Shown piece by piece: positions 1-8,675 of a DNA stretch of 43,364 nt. Made by a program: the position numbers and the translations under genes. Numbering within the stretch: the stretch's first letter is position 1; every line of letters begins with the position of its first letter. The DNA comes from Oleispira sp. Its GTDB lineage: Bacteria > Pseudomonadota > Gammaproteobacteria > Pseudomonadales > Oceanobacteraceae. Under the pieces are notes generated by a model. It was not told the DNA's origin. It ran no database searches and saw only the letters and a program-made list of their open reading frames with translations. Location: the NCBI GenBank assembly GCA_016765295.1, contig JAESQF010000065.1, positions 1 to 43,364 on the forward strand, in the 5' to 3' direction.

Positions 1-1
1 C

Positions 2-157
2 GCCAATGGCCAAGAGGTTGAAGCCAGCAGTAACCTTACTTGGCAGCTGACAAATACCGATCGCGGAGAGCACTCTTTACAGGTAATCGTACGCAACAAA
101 AAGGATAAAGCTGAAAAAATAAGCAGCCAAGCAGTAACGGTTTACATTCAACGTTAG
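2..157 (+). CDS. C-terminal end of a DUF4124-like protein (partial)
   Basis: An open frame runs in from the left edge and stops with TAG at 155-157, giving the last 51 residues of a protein whose start lies outside the window. The visible tail contains a TWQL...DRGEHSLQVIV...VYIQR pattern that looks like a beta-sandwich extension ending in Arg. In Pseudomonas and relatives the gene just upstream of ntrB encodes a DUF4124 protein with a tail of this kind, so position and residues agree. The DUF4124 domain itself is N-terminal and cannot be seen here, so the family name is an inference. Confidence 0.55.
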   Translation, partial: ANGQEVEASSNLTWQLTNTDRGEHSLQVIVRNKKDKAEKISSQAVTVYIQR

Positions 158-200
158 CCCCCTTATGTTGCACTGCAACTAAGCACCACTCGATAATACT

Positions 201-217
201 TGCACCACCAAGGTGCG
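201..217 (+). promoter_or_regulatory. NtrC-binding site upstream of glnL
   Basis: TGCACC-N5-GGTGCG is an inverted repeat matching the known NtrC (NRI) enhancer consensus TGCACY-N5-GGTGCA at all but the last base. It lies about 85 bp upstream of the sigma-54 promoter at 300-315, a normal enhancer distance. It suggests that NtrC controls its own operon. No equally good second box was found nearby. Confidence 0.7.
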
Positions 218-299
218 AATATTTAATTTATGCTCCATATTGACTCATTCATCCGTTATAATAACCTCCCAACGTCTCAGATACGTGCATACTCTACAG

Positions 300-315
300 T
301 GGTTCGCTTCTTGCA
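300..315 (+). promoter_or_regulatory. Sigma-54 (RpoN) promoter for glnL-glnG
   Basis: TGGTTCGCTTCTTGCA carries the invariant GG and GC dinucleotides separated by exactly 10 bases and a perfect TTGCA -12 element. It differs from the TGGCACG-N4-TTGCA consensus only at two -24 positions. Transcription would start near 326, leaving a leader of about 40 nt before the glnL ATG. The NtrC box upstream supports the call. Confidence 0.7.
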
Positions 316-365
316 TTGAGTCAGTTTTAACCATTAAAAGGTTAATCAAAAGGTAAGGTTAAAAC

Positions 366-1442
366 ATGATTGCGTCAGCAGTGCTCAACCAACAGTTACT
401 CGAATATCTGAATACTGGCATATTATTGCTCGATGTTGACTTGTCCGTTATCTACATGAACCCCGCCGCCGAAGTATTATTACAAGTGAGTGGGCGTCGC
501 GGTATTGGTGAACCCTTCTATGACCTTGCCTGGGAGTCTGAAGAAGATCGCGAGGCTTTACAAAACTCAGTGAATACCGGCTATACCTTCACTAAACGTG
601 AAACGGAAATAACTTTACATAATACTCAGAGCATTACTGTCGATTACAGTGTCAGCCCCATCGTTCATCCTGAAAACCATACACCTTGCTTATTAATTGA
701 AATCCAAGGTCGAGATCGCTTAATGCGCATCTCCCGCGAAGAACAAATTCTAGCCAAGCAAGAATCTACTCGTGAACTTATTCGCGGTATGGCGCATGAA
801 ATAAAAAATCCACTAGGGGGCATTCGCGGAGCAGCGCAATTATTATCGCGTGCACTACCCGATCAATCCCTAGATGAATATACCAATATTATTATTGAAG
901 AAGCAGATCGCTTACGTGACCTAGTTGATCGTCTATTAGGCTCGCATCAACTGCCAAAAAATGAAGCTACCAATATTCATGAAGTATTAGAACGTGTTTG
1001 CCAATTGATTGAAGTCGATCAATTGGGCGAGGTTGAAATCATTCGTGACTACGATCCCTCGCTGCCAGAATTTATCAGCGATAAGTCACATTTAATTCAA
1101 GCAACGCTAAATTTATGCCGCAATGCAGTACAGGCGATGATTGAAGCGAATGTTGAAAATCCGACACTAACATTAAGAACCCGAGTAAAAAGCCAGTTTA
1201 CCATTGGCCATCAACGTCATCGCTTAGTTGCACATATCAGCATTAAGGATAATGGCCCGGGAATACCTCAGAATTTAAAAGAGCATTTGTTTTACCCCAT
1301 GGTCAGCGGTCGCGCCGAAGGCACAGGACTTGGGCTATCCATCGCTCAATCCTTGATAAACCAGCACGAAGGCATCATTGAGTACGAAAGCGAAGTTGGC
1401 TGTACTGAATTCTCTATTTATTTACCACTTAAACATTCTTAG
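366..1442 (+). CDS. glnL: Nitrogen regulation sensor histidine kinase NtrB (NRII)
   Basis: This 358-residue protein is the normal length for NtrB. An N-terminal PAS domain (about 10-115) precedes the phosphoacceptor helix, with His144 in GMAHEIKNPLGGIRGAAQLL, a signature of the NtrB family. A HATPase domain follows (N box around NLCRNAVQA, then DNGPGIP and GTGLGLSIAQSL). There is no membrane segment, as expected for a cytoplasmic kinase whose kinase/phosphatase balance is set by the PII protein. It would phosphorylate NtrC when nitrogen is limiting. It is 11 bp upstream of glnG and is preceded by an NtrC box and a sigma-54 promoter. Confidence 0.96.
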   Translation: MIASAVLNQQLLEYLNTGILLLDVDLSVIYMNPAAEVLLQVSGRRGIGEPFYDLAWESEEDREALQNSVNTGYTFTKRETEITLHNTQSITVDYSVSPIVHPENHTPCLLIEIQGRDRLMRISREEQILAKQESTRELIRGMAHEIKNPLGGIRGAAQLLSRALPDQSLDEYTNIIIEEADRLRDLVDRLLGSHQLPKNEATNIHEVLERVCQLIEVDQLGEVEIIRDYDPSLPEFISDKSHLIQATLNLCRNAVQAMIEANVENPTLTLRTRVKSQFTIGHQRHRLVAHISIKDNGPGIPQNLKEHLFYPMVSGRAEGTGLGLSIAQSLINQHEGIIEYESEVGCTEFSIYLPLKHS

Positions 1443-1453
1443 GACTAATCAAT

Positions 1454-2881
1454 ATGAATACTGTTTGGATTATTGATGATGATAAATCAATCCGCTGGGT
1501 ACTGGAGAAGGCGCTAGAGCAAGCCAATATTCCCTGCAGGATATTTGATAGTGCCGAAACTATCATGGGCTTATTAGCCAAAGAAAAACCCTCTGCGATT
1601 ATGACTGATATTCGTATGCCGGGTATTGATGGCCTAACCTTATTAGGACAAATCAACGAAGCCTATCCTGAATTGCCGGTAATCATTATGACCGCGCATT
1701 CTGATCTTGAGAGTGCCGTCAGCTCTTATCAAAGTGGTGCTTTTGAATACTTGCCAAAGCCATTCGATGTCGATGATGCGGTTACCTTAATTCATCGCGC
1801 AATCGCTCACTATGAAGAACAGCAAGCGACCCACACAACGGTAGAAGAATTGCCTAACAATACCGAAATTATCGGTGAAGCACCCGCCATGCAGGAAGTT
1901 TTTCGGGCTATTGGCCGCTTATCACAATCGAATATTACGGTATTAATTAACGGTGAATCCGGTACCGGTAAAGAATTAGTTGCCCATGCATTACATAAGC
2001 ATAGTCCCCGCGCAACTGAGAGTTTTATTGCTCTTAACATGGCGGCAATACCCAAAGATTTAATCGAGTCTGAATTATTCGGCCACGAAAAAGGCTCTTT
2101 CACGGGCGCTGGCGGATTGCGTCGTGGACGCTTTGAGCAAGCAAATAACGGCACTCTATTTCTAGATGAAATTGGTGATATGCCTGCGGACACTCAAACC
2201 CGTTTATTGCGTGTTTTGGCGGATAGTGAATTTTACCGTGTTGGCGGCACTGCACCGGTAAAAGTCGATGTACGTATTATTGCAGCAACCCACCAAAATC
2301 TTGAAAGCTTGGTAAAAGAAGGTCGCTTCCGCGAAGACTTATTTCATCGCTTAAACGTTATTCGTATTCACATCCCGCGCCTTGCCGATCGTCGTGAAGA
2401 CATTCCGCGTTTATTAAAGCACTTTTTAAATTCTGCAGCGGAAGAGCTTGATGTTGAAGTAAAAACATTAAAGCCTGAAACCTCTGATTACCTATCAAAA
2501 CTCGATTGGCCTGGTAACGTACGTCAGCTAGAAAATACCTGTCGTTGGATTACTGTCATGGCATCGGGTCGTGAAGTTCATATTAATGACCTTCCACCAG
2601 AGTTATTAGATCAAGAAGCGGTAGCGCCTACCTCAGGTAACTGGGAACAGGCTTTACAGTTCTGGGCCGATCAACAGCTAACACAGGGAACTCCTGCGCT
2701 ACTGGATGTAGCAGTTCCTATCTTTGAACGCATAATGATTGAGACGGCACTGAAGCATACTGCAGGCCGCCGCCGTGACGCAGCGGTTTTATTAGGTTGG
2801 GGCCGAAATACCCTAACCCGTAAGATCAAAGAATTAAATATGGATGAGCATCAAGACGAAGAAGAAACCGAGACTTCGTAA
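1454..2881 (+). CDS. glnG: Nitrogen regulation response regulator NtrC (NRI), sigma-54 activator
   Basis: The 475 residues have the classic three-part layout: receiver (WIIDDD acidic pocket, phosphoacceptor Asp52 in TDIRMPG), AAA+ sigma-54 interaction domain (Walker A GESGTGKE from residue 167, Walker B LFLDEIGD, arginine-finger region), and a C-terminal Fis-type helix-turn-helix (RRDAAVLLGWGRNTLTRKIKEL). The sigma-54 contact loop reads GSFTGA at about 214 instead of the more usual GAFTGA. It activates nitrogen-scavenging promoters after phosphorylation by NtrB. It converges on mshQ with only 26 bp between the two stop codons. Confidence 0.96.
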   Translation: MNTVWIIDDDKSIRWVLEKALEQANIPCRIFDSAETIMGLLAKEKPSAIMTDIRMPGIDGLTLLGQINEAYPELPVIIMTAHSDLESAVSSYQSGAFEYLPKPFDVDDAVTLIHRAIAHYEEQQATHTTVEELPNNTEIIGEAPAMQEVFRAIGRLSQSNITVLINGESGTGKELVAHALHKHSPRATESFIALNMAAIPKDLIESELFGHEKGSFTGAGGLRRGRFEQANNGTLFLDEIGDMPADTQTRLLRVLADSEFYRVGGTAPVKVDVRIIAATHQNLESLVKEGRFREDLFHRLNVIRIHIPRLADRREDIPRLLKHFLNSAAEELDVEVKTLKPETSDYLSKLDWPGNVRQLENTCRWITVMASGREVHINDLPPELLDQEAVAPTSGNWEQALQFWADQQLTQGTPALLDVAVPIFERIMIETALKHTAGRRRDAAVLLGWGRNTLTRKIKELNMDEHQDEEETETS

Positions 2882-2907
2882 GGATAGAGCAAAGTTAAAT
2901 AATTGGA

Positions 2908-5900
2908 TTAACGCACCACTTCGCGCCAATAAATCATTCGGTCAGTTCCACGGAATTGACCGAATGTGACTTTGCCAAAGGGATTATCGGTATAACTATT
3001 ATCACCGTCATTCTCGGTTTTTAACCAGCTACCAATGTCATACTCAAAGATAACCGAGCCTTCATTACCCAAGCCTGCCGCACTAAACTGAATACCCCCC
3101 AAGCCCAAAGTTATATCTGAAATTAAACTCGGCACTGTTTCTCCCTCATCAAGATTACTGTTAACATCCCAGCTTAACAAAACAGGAGGTGAAGGCGGAT
3201 CTGTCACTACAAAATTCGTGCAGCTATCATCTGTATTTAAAATAAAGCTCGTTCCATCAAAATACTCAGTGCGCACAGCCATATCTAAATCAAAAGTTTC
3301 TGGGCCAAAAACATTACTCAATTTTAATTGGCCAAAACGTACGTCCAAATTATCGATTAGCCAAGCATCACAATCACCGACAATATCACAATCAGCACTG
3401 CTATTAGCTTTCATATCCAATCCTGGCAATACAGATAGATCTCCATCATTATCACTAAATTGAATGCCCAGTTGCAGCAATTGATAAGGCCCATCAATAA
3501 TAATACCACGAGAAAAATAGCCCGAGTCTGAATAAATATACTGACCATTGAGCCATGCGTCATCGGCTAAATTTACTAACCTAGACTGATAACTACCACC
3601 ATCATTATCATTTTCTGCAACCATATTTATGTGGCTACTCGGAGTGGCTTTGGCAAAAGCACCGGTATAGTTTTGTGTTAAACCTCCGCCAGTTTTATGA
3701 GCCTCTAATGTATAACCAATATCAAACTCAATGTCCGTTTGCCCCATGTAACTAAAACTGCCGCAGCTATTGGTTGTGCTAGATGAGGTCATGGAAAACT
3801 GAGCAGGATAAAACCGGCCTATGTTATTGGCCTGGCCAATAATGTTTGCTCCCGATGCAGATAAATAATTATCCAGCCTTAGATTAATATCAATGATACC
3901 TACTTCACTCCAACTCAATGTTTTTGCTGGAGGGCTGACTGAAGCGACAGGTGGTGTAATACCATTAGTAAAATCACTAACACCACCTCCTGCCTTTATC
4001 GTTACAGAAGTTAAAGTTCCAGCTTGCCCCATAGGCAAAGGACCGGGAGAAGGCTGGTCTAATACATGATTTAATATTAACGAGTATTCTGAAGTTTCTT
4101 GACCAAAATTAAGTGTCACAGAGTTATCACTTAAATCAGCAACCACACCACTAATACCATCTATATCAACAAAGCCATCGTTATCACTATCATCCGTCGC
4201 CTGCCAATTAACGGCCCTGGCCTGCATAGGAAAACCTGTTCCTGCGCTGACAAATCTACTGCCATTGGCATCTGCTGCGGTAGAATTAGAATCAAATAAT
4301 AATTCAAAAGCAAACGGTCGCACGACAAATTCATTACTTGCTCCAATTAATGTGAAGGCTGGATTAGGAGGGGTCACTGTCGCGGCGACCGCTAAACTTG
4401 CATGAAAATCTATTAAGCCAGCATCAGGAAAATTGAAATAAAATGGTGCATTGCCTGTCGCATCAAATAACATATCAACAGCGGTGTAATTTAAACTATC
4501 AACATTATTCGTGCCGTTAATTATTTTGCTTTCATCAGCAACAAAGGATAATTGTGCTGCACTACAGGTTGCAGGGTCTTTACAACGATAAGCAATATCA
4601 ACGGTTTGAGTTCCTGTTAAGCCAATCTCACAAGCACCGGTATCGGTATTAGTACGAATAGCACGCAAAGCTAAACCTTGATTAGCCGGAGGAACGCTAG
4701 AATTCTTTCCTGAAATCTGAGTATTAATCGGTGTAATATCGGTATTATTACCATCAGCATAAAAACGAAATGCCGTTTCAACAAATGAAATACGCGGATC
4801 TTCTAAGCTCCCTTCATCATCCGTTTTATTGCCATCGGTTACATCGATATCAATATCGCTTAATAGTGAAGTCTGCTGCAAATAAATACTTGTACTCGAA
4901 GTACCCGCAAATAAAGTAACGGGGGATGTCACGATATTGGTGACCACTGGATTGGTGGTGACGCTAATACTGGTATCGGATACTACAGTGACTTCTAAAT
5001 GACTGGCATCATGAGCGGTAACCGTCACCTCAGAACCCTCACAGGTTAAGCCCGGTGTTGTGTGTGTTATTTCATAATGATCCACTTGGGAAAAAACTTG
5101 AATCGGCTGTGCCGCACAGATCTTTAAATCACCTATTTCGTGAATATTGGTAGATCCACCCGTTGAACCCGTGAATGAGATAACCCAATTAGCAGGTACG
5201 GCATCTTGTAAGGGGTTCTGCGTGAAAATATTAAAGGTTGGTACCAATGAACTATAACCAGAGCCGGTATCGCGCTCAACTGACGCAGTGGCAATACTCC
5301 CCCCAGCAGTATGATCAACAATAATTCTATATCTATGTCCTGGGTTAGGTGAGCTGCCTGAATCATCAATTGCTGGAGATAGAGATGATGTGCCGGCTAG
5401 ATAAGGATAACCACTTGTGCCACTGCCGGAACCACGAAGAGATATACTATCTGTCGTACGGCCTGGCCCACCTTCGCGGCCTTCGCTCGCAGCTGAAAAA
5501 TTTCCATATTCATCAATACCAACCCCTAACCAGCCGCCAGCAAAGCCATCAATTCCTGTTTTTTGTGCATAACCTAACGAGCCACCAAAAGCCCCTGCTG
5601 CAGGAGAGATTGAAGCATCAGAGAAATTAATTGCTATACCATCAGCACTATTTCCGTCATAAGCATAATAATCAAATTCAATCTCAATGCGATTATCAGC
5701 ACCTGGAAATTGATTCAATAACGTTGCGACTGTTGAAACCTGATTACTGCTATCGGTTAAACGTAAGCGCCCATCATCAACAATTCTAGGGTCACCAAAA
5801 GAGCCATTGCTATGCCCGACTGACCAACTAGATGACAGCGAGCCGGGACCAACAAAATTATCGGTTATACAATTTAAATTACATGAAAGCATAAACTCAG

Positions 5901-6888
5901 ACGTTGAATTAGCAGCAATAGCCTCTCCAGTTAAATTTTCTACATTATTAACAGTTAATGTATAGGGGGTTAAATCATTCATTTCCGTCGTTAATGTTAG
6001 GGTCACTGTATCAGTACTAGATAGCAGAGCAGAGACAATTCCTAATGATGAAAGAGCATTATTAGCGAGATCATAATTTAAAATATCTTGCGCAGTCAGA
6101 CTATCCAAATCTTGAGAAAATATAATAATCACTTCTGATAAATCAGAACAGTTAGTCGACAATGATAATATCTCAGGAGCTGCTGATAACGAGTTTAAAA
6201 CAACGGTGTGAGAGACTCCGTCATCGTTATTTCTCGTCGTTCGTCCATTTTTATTCCCAGTATTTCCAGCGCTCGTTAATAGCTGATTAGCAGACATTAC
6301 CGTAAGACCAAGTGAAGTACTTCCCACCTCTACATCATAAATTTCAGTCATAGTATTATGAGCTATGAATGACTGATTACCTGCCTCTAAAGAATAAAAA
6401 GCAATAAGCATTTCATCTGGGTTATTCGCATAGACTGAAACTGCTCGAATATTTCTACCATTCATTCCTTCTCTCGTTCCAGAAGCATCAATAGGGGGGA
6501 GGCTAACGCCACGATAAACTTGCATATTTAAAATGTAATATCGTAAGAAGAACCAATCCCACTCAAAATCTACAGGGTTAGGATTTGCAACATCGGCAGC
6601 GGTTGCAATTTTATAATATACCGACTGTAAAACATCACCGTCTTGCTGCTGACTTTCTACCTCAATCCAGCCTGCTGGAGCAGCAATCGCATTACCAGTG
6701 ATAAAATCACGTATTGTGATCTGGGTAATCAGAACATCACCAATTTGAATGCCTACTGGAGAAGTAATAGTGCCATTTAAACTCAGACCTGATTGTGTAG
6801 ATGATCCCTCAAGGGTAATCACGGCCTGACTTGTTAAGCTAATAAAAAATAACAAGCATGAACATAAAACTAAAGTGAACGTTTTCAT
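2908..6888 (-). CDS. mshQ: MSHA biogenesis protein MshQ, large lectin-containing secreted protein (DUF6701)
   Basis: This is the last and largest gene of the MSHA operon, 1326 residues. A signal peptide (residues 1-22, ending SQA) leads to an N-terminal beta-rich region. An Ig-like segment (about 240-335) follows, then a jelly-roll region resembling bacterial L-type lectins (about 338-593, with DGIAINFSD and GVGIDEYGNF patterns). A long C-terminal region of the DUF6701 type makes up the rest and ends in FGQFRGTDRMIYWRE. MshQ is required for or associated with MSHA pili in Vibrio and Shewanella, but its exact function is not settled. The start overlaps the mshP stop in an ATGA. The lectin-like fold is my reading of motifs, not a search. 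Confidence 0.85.
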   Translation of the reverse strand: MKTFTLVLCSCLLFFISLTSQAVITLEGSSTQSGLSLNGTITSPVGIQIGDVLITQITIRDFITGNAIAAPAGWIEVESQQQDGDVLQSVYYKIATAADVANPNPVDFEWDWFFLRYYILNMQVYRGVSLPPIDASGTREGMNGRNIRAVSVYANNPDEMLIAFYSLEAGNQSFIAHNTMTEIYDVEVGSTSLGLTVMSANQLLTSAGNTGNKNGRTTRNNDDGVSHTVVLNSLSAAPEILSLSTNCSDLSEVIIIFSQDLDSLTAQDILNYDLANNALSSLGIVSALLSSTDTVTLTLTTEMNDLTPYTLTVNNVENLTGEAIAANSTSEFMLSCNLNCITDNFVGPGSLSSSWSVGHSNGSFGDPRIVDDGRLRLTDSSNQVSTVATLLNQFPGADNRIEIEFDYYAYDGNSADGIAINFSDASISPAAGAFGGSLGYAQKTGIDGFAGGWLGVGIDEYGNFSAASEGREGGPGRTTDSISLRGSGSGTSGYPYLAGTSSLSPAIDDSGSSPNPGHRYRIIVDHTAGGSIATASVERDTGSGYSSLVPTFNIFTQNPLQDAVPANWVISFTGSTGGSTNIHEIGDLKICAAQPIQVFSQVDHYEITHTTPGLTCEGSEVTVTAHDASHLEVTVVSDTSISVTTNPVVTNIVTSPVTLFAGTSSTSIYLQQTSLLSDIDIDVTDGNKTDDEGSLEDPRISFVETAFRFYADGNNTDITPINTQISGKNSSVPPANQGLALRAIRTNTDTGACEIGLTGTQTVDIAYRCKDPATCSAAQLSFVADESKIINGTNNVDSLNYTAVDMLFDATGNAPFYFNFPDAGLIDFHASLAVAATVTPPNPAFTLIGASNEFVVRPFAFELLFDSNSTAADANGSRFVSAGTGFPMQARAVNWQATDDSDNDGFVDIDGISGVVADLSDNSVTLNFGQETSEYSLILNHVLDQPSPGPLPMGQAGTLTSVTIKAGGGVSDFTNGITPPVASVSPPAKTLSWSEVGIIDINLRLDNYLSASGANIIGQANNIGRFYPAQFSMTSSSTTNSCGSFSYMGQTDIEFDIGYTLEAHKTGGGLTQNYTGAFAKATPSSHINMVAENDNDGGSYQSRLVNLADDAWLNGQYIYSDSGYFSRGIIIDGPYQLLQLGIQFSDNDGDLSVLPGLDMKANSSADCDIVGDCDAWLIDNLDVRFGQLKLSNVFGPETFDLDMAVRTEYFDGTSFILNTDDSCTNFVVTDPPSPPVLLSWDVNSNLDEGETVPSLISDITLGLGGIQFSAAGLGNEGSVIFEYDIGSWLKTENDGDNSYTDNPFGKVTFGQFRGTDRMIYWREVVR
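2935..2966. terminator. Long hairpin inside the mshQ 3' end, between convergent glnG and mshQ
   Basis: Two 15-base arms (starting CATTCGGTCA and ending TGACCGAATG) form an inverted repeat with one mismatch and a 2-base loop. It lies within the last codons of mshQ, 54 bp past the glnG stop. No clear T-tract follows on either strand, so its role as a terminator is uncertain. It may stop glnG transcripts running into mshQ, or it may be a consequence of the conserved coding sequence. Confidence 0.45.
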
Positions 6889-7319
6889 TTCAACCTCACT
6901 TCAATCGTTCTTTGCGCATTGCTATTATCACAACTGCCAATACTGGTTATCGTACAAAAGGTATCGCTGTTGGCAATAAACTGCTCACAACTAGTACTGG
7001 CATTACATGAATTTAATCCGACGACTGTAAATGAAAAATCAATATTCGCACCACAGTTACACGGCTTAGTCGATAAGACAGTCTGAGCACGTAGTTGCAC
7101 ACCACTTTCGGCAGCATAAAAAGACCGCGTAGAAAGTATATTTTGACTATAACTCTGACTTGAGGCTTCATTCATTCGATTTACCGCAACCGCAATAATG
7201 CTCATAATCGTAATAATAAAAATGGCTACCGGTAAGCTAAGGCCTGATTGTTTTGAGATAGAGGGTATTGAGACCTTCTTAAATGAAGCAGTGTGAAGTA
7301 ATATCGTATTAAGGTACAT
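6885..7319 (-). CDS. mshP: MSHA biogenesis protein MshP
   Basis: This pilus-associated minor component starts with a hydrophobic helix (GLSLPVAIFIITIMSIIAVAVNRM) like a type IV pilin N-terminus. It then has the YAAESGVQLRAQ motif seen in PilX/MshP-type proteins and several cysteines in the C-terminal half. The longest open frame begins at 7379, but the ATG at 7319 is preferred. It follows an AGGAGG 12 bases upstream and overlaps the mshO stop by only 11 bp, giving 144 residues. It lacks the Glu5 of true prepilins, with Pro at that position, as is usual for MshP. It overlaps mshQ by 4 bp. Confidence 0.82.
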   Translation of the reverse strand: MYLNTILLHTASFKKVSIPSISKQSGLSLPVAIFIITIMSIIAVAVNRMNEASSQSYSQNILSTRSFYAAESGVQLRAQTVLSTKPCNCGANIDFSFTVVGLNSCNASTSCEQFIANSDTFCTITSIGSCDNSNAQRTIEVRLK

Positions 7320-8160
7320 TTCGTAATTGAACCTCCTGACTAATATCAACCTGTTCGGTAGATGCCCCTCCCCTCTCAATAATTAGACTCATTCTTACTA
7401 CCGCATTACGCTGCAACTGAGCCGGTAAAATATTAAACTCTAAACTATTGGCCTGCAGTGAATCGGCAATTAAAATTCGGTTGCTGCCGGTGGTCGGAAT
7501 ACCTGTGCCGCCCGTAACTTGAAAATCATAATTTTGATAACGCCATAAGCGACCATTAGTATCATCACAAAAACTAATTGGCTGGCTGACTAAGAAAAAT
7601 CGTTTTCGCGGAGAGTTAGTTGGAAAACGATAATTGGCACCACCATCAAATAGTATTGTCTGAAAATTGGTAAGCGCATCAACCGCGCCTGCGGTTGCAG
7701 TGTCAGTAGAAATCGCTCTCGTAGTCGCGGGGCTAGTTCCATAAACTGAACCTTCACTGCTGGGATAAACAGCTACATAACCTGTTTCCCCACCCAATGC
7801 GCCGACAAACCGAATACTATCAAAACTCGTCTCATCACTTGCTATTGGCACTGAGACATATTCAGAACTGTGTAAAATTGGCACTAACTCTAAGCATTCA
7901 TTACCGCCATCACTAAATTGGCGTACGCTATTGGGTAGGGCACGACGCACTTCACGTAATACTTTTTCTACCGCAATCGTCGCACTACTTGCTAAAGCTT
8001 GGCGCTCGGCAGTATCAACTAATCCTTGGGCAGCGTTTGAGATAAACTTGAGACTCCCCGTTGATAGTATTCCCAAAACAACGATTACCATAACCAGTTC
8101 AACAAGGGTAAATCCATGATTCGTATGGGGCTGAGAATTACAATTAATGACTCCTCTCAT
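7309..8160 (-). CDS. mshO: MSHA pilus minor prepilin MshO
   Basis: A class III/IV prepilin signal, G-FTLVELVMVIVVLGIL, lies 16 residues in. PilD-type peptidase would cleave after that Gly and methylate the Phe; Glu5 is present. The body is 283 residues, longer than the other pilins, as is typical for MshO/PilW-like minor pilins, with a long amphipathic helix (QALASSATIAVEKVLREVRRALPNS is cut by the pilin fold). It is thought to sit in the priming or tip complex. The start codon overlaps the mshD stop by 4 bp, indicating translational coupling. Confidence 0.88.
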   Translation of the reverse strand: MRGVINCNSQPHTNHGFTLVELVMVIVVLGILSTGSLKFISNAAQGLVDTAERQALASSATIAVEKVLREVRRALPNSVRQFSDGGNECLELVPILHSSEYVSVPIASDETSFDSIRFVGALGGETGYVAVYPSSEGSVYGTSPATTRAISTDTATAGAVDALTNFQTILFDGGANYRFPTNSPRKRFFLVSQPISFCDDTNGRLWRYQNYDFQVTGGTGIPTTGSNRILIADSLQANSLEFNILPAQLQRNAVVRMSLIIERGGASTEQVDISQEVQLRNVP

Positions 8161-8675
8161 ATATCAGCCCTTAAAACAGAAAAAACAATGCTTTGATTCG
8201 TCGGTGAGGTAATCGTCACTGCAATTAATTTACTATCATTGACGGAAATATTTGTAGGCCCGACACAGGTCACGACAATACTAACCGTATAACCCGCATA
8301 ATTAGAGCTAGTTGTGGTATCGAGAAAATCAGCCGTTTCGACAAGACCGTTATAATCATCTACATCGTCAAATGAACTGCGATTCCCCACCCCTTCTTCC
8401 GGCCCACCAATAACACAAGTACCAACTATACCGCCTCCTAATAGAGAATCTTCTTGATAACGCATCGATAGAATTTCATCCAAGTAAGCTTGCGAAAGTT
8501 GAGTTGCCTTACTTTGCCAAAGAGGATCGGCATTGCGGCCCACTGCAGAAAATAAACTTGTACTCAAGGCAGATAATGCTATTCCTATCACAACAATGGT
8601 TATGACTAGCTCAATTAAACTAAAACCTTTTGCACAAAAATAATTTTGTGCGCTAGGGTATACAGCTACCTTCAT
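8157..8675 (-). CDS. mshD: MSHA pilus minor prepilin MshD
   Basis: The prepilin leader ends at Gly before FSLIELVITIVVIGIALSALS, with Glu5 present. The MshD-type segment ...SKATQLSQAYLDEILSMRY and a pair of cysteines follow. Two ATGs lie two codons apart (8681 and 8675). The second is better spaced from the upstream AGG and gives 172 residues. Its role is as a minor pilin in initiation of the MSHA fibre, in the inner membrane before assembly. It overlaps mshC by about 23 bp. Confidence 0.85.
   Translation of the reverse strand: MKVAVYPSAQNYFCAKGFSLIELVITIVVIGIALSALSTSLFSAVGRNADPLWQSKATQLSQAYLDEILSMRYQEDSLLGGGIVGTCVIGGPEEGVGNRSSFDDVDDYNGLVETADFLDTTTSSNYAGYTVSIVVTCVGPTNISVNDSKLIAVTITSPTNQSIVFSVLRADI

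Noticed and set aside
240-262. TTGACT and TATAAT upstream of glnL as a sigma-70 promoter
   Set aside because: The spacer is only 11 bp. The sigma-54 site downstream is much better.
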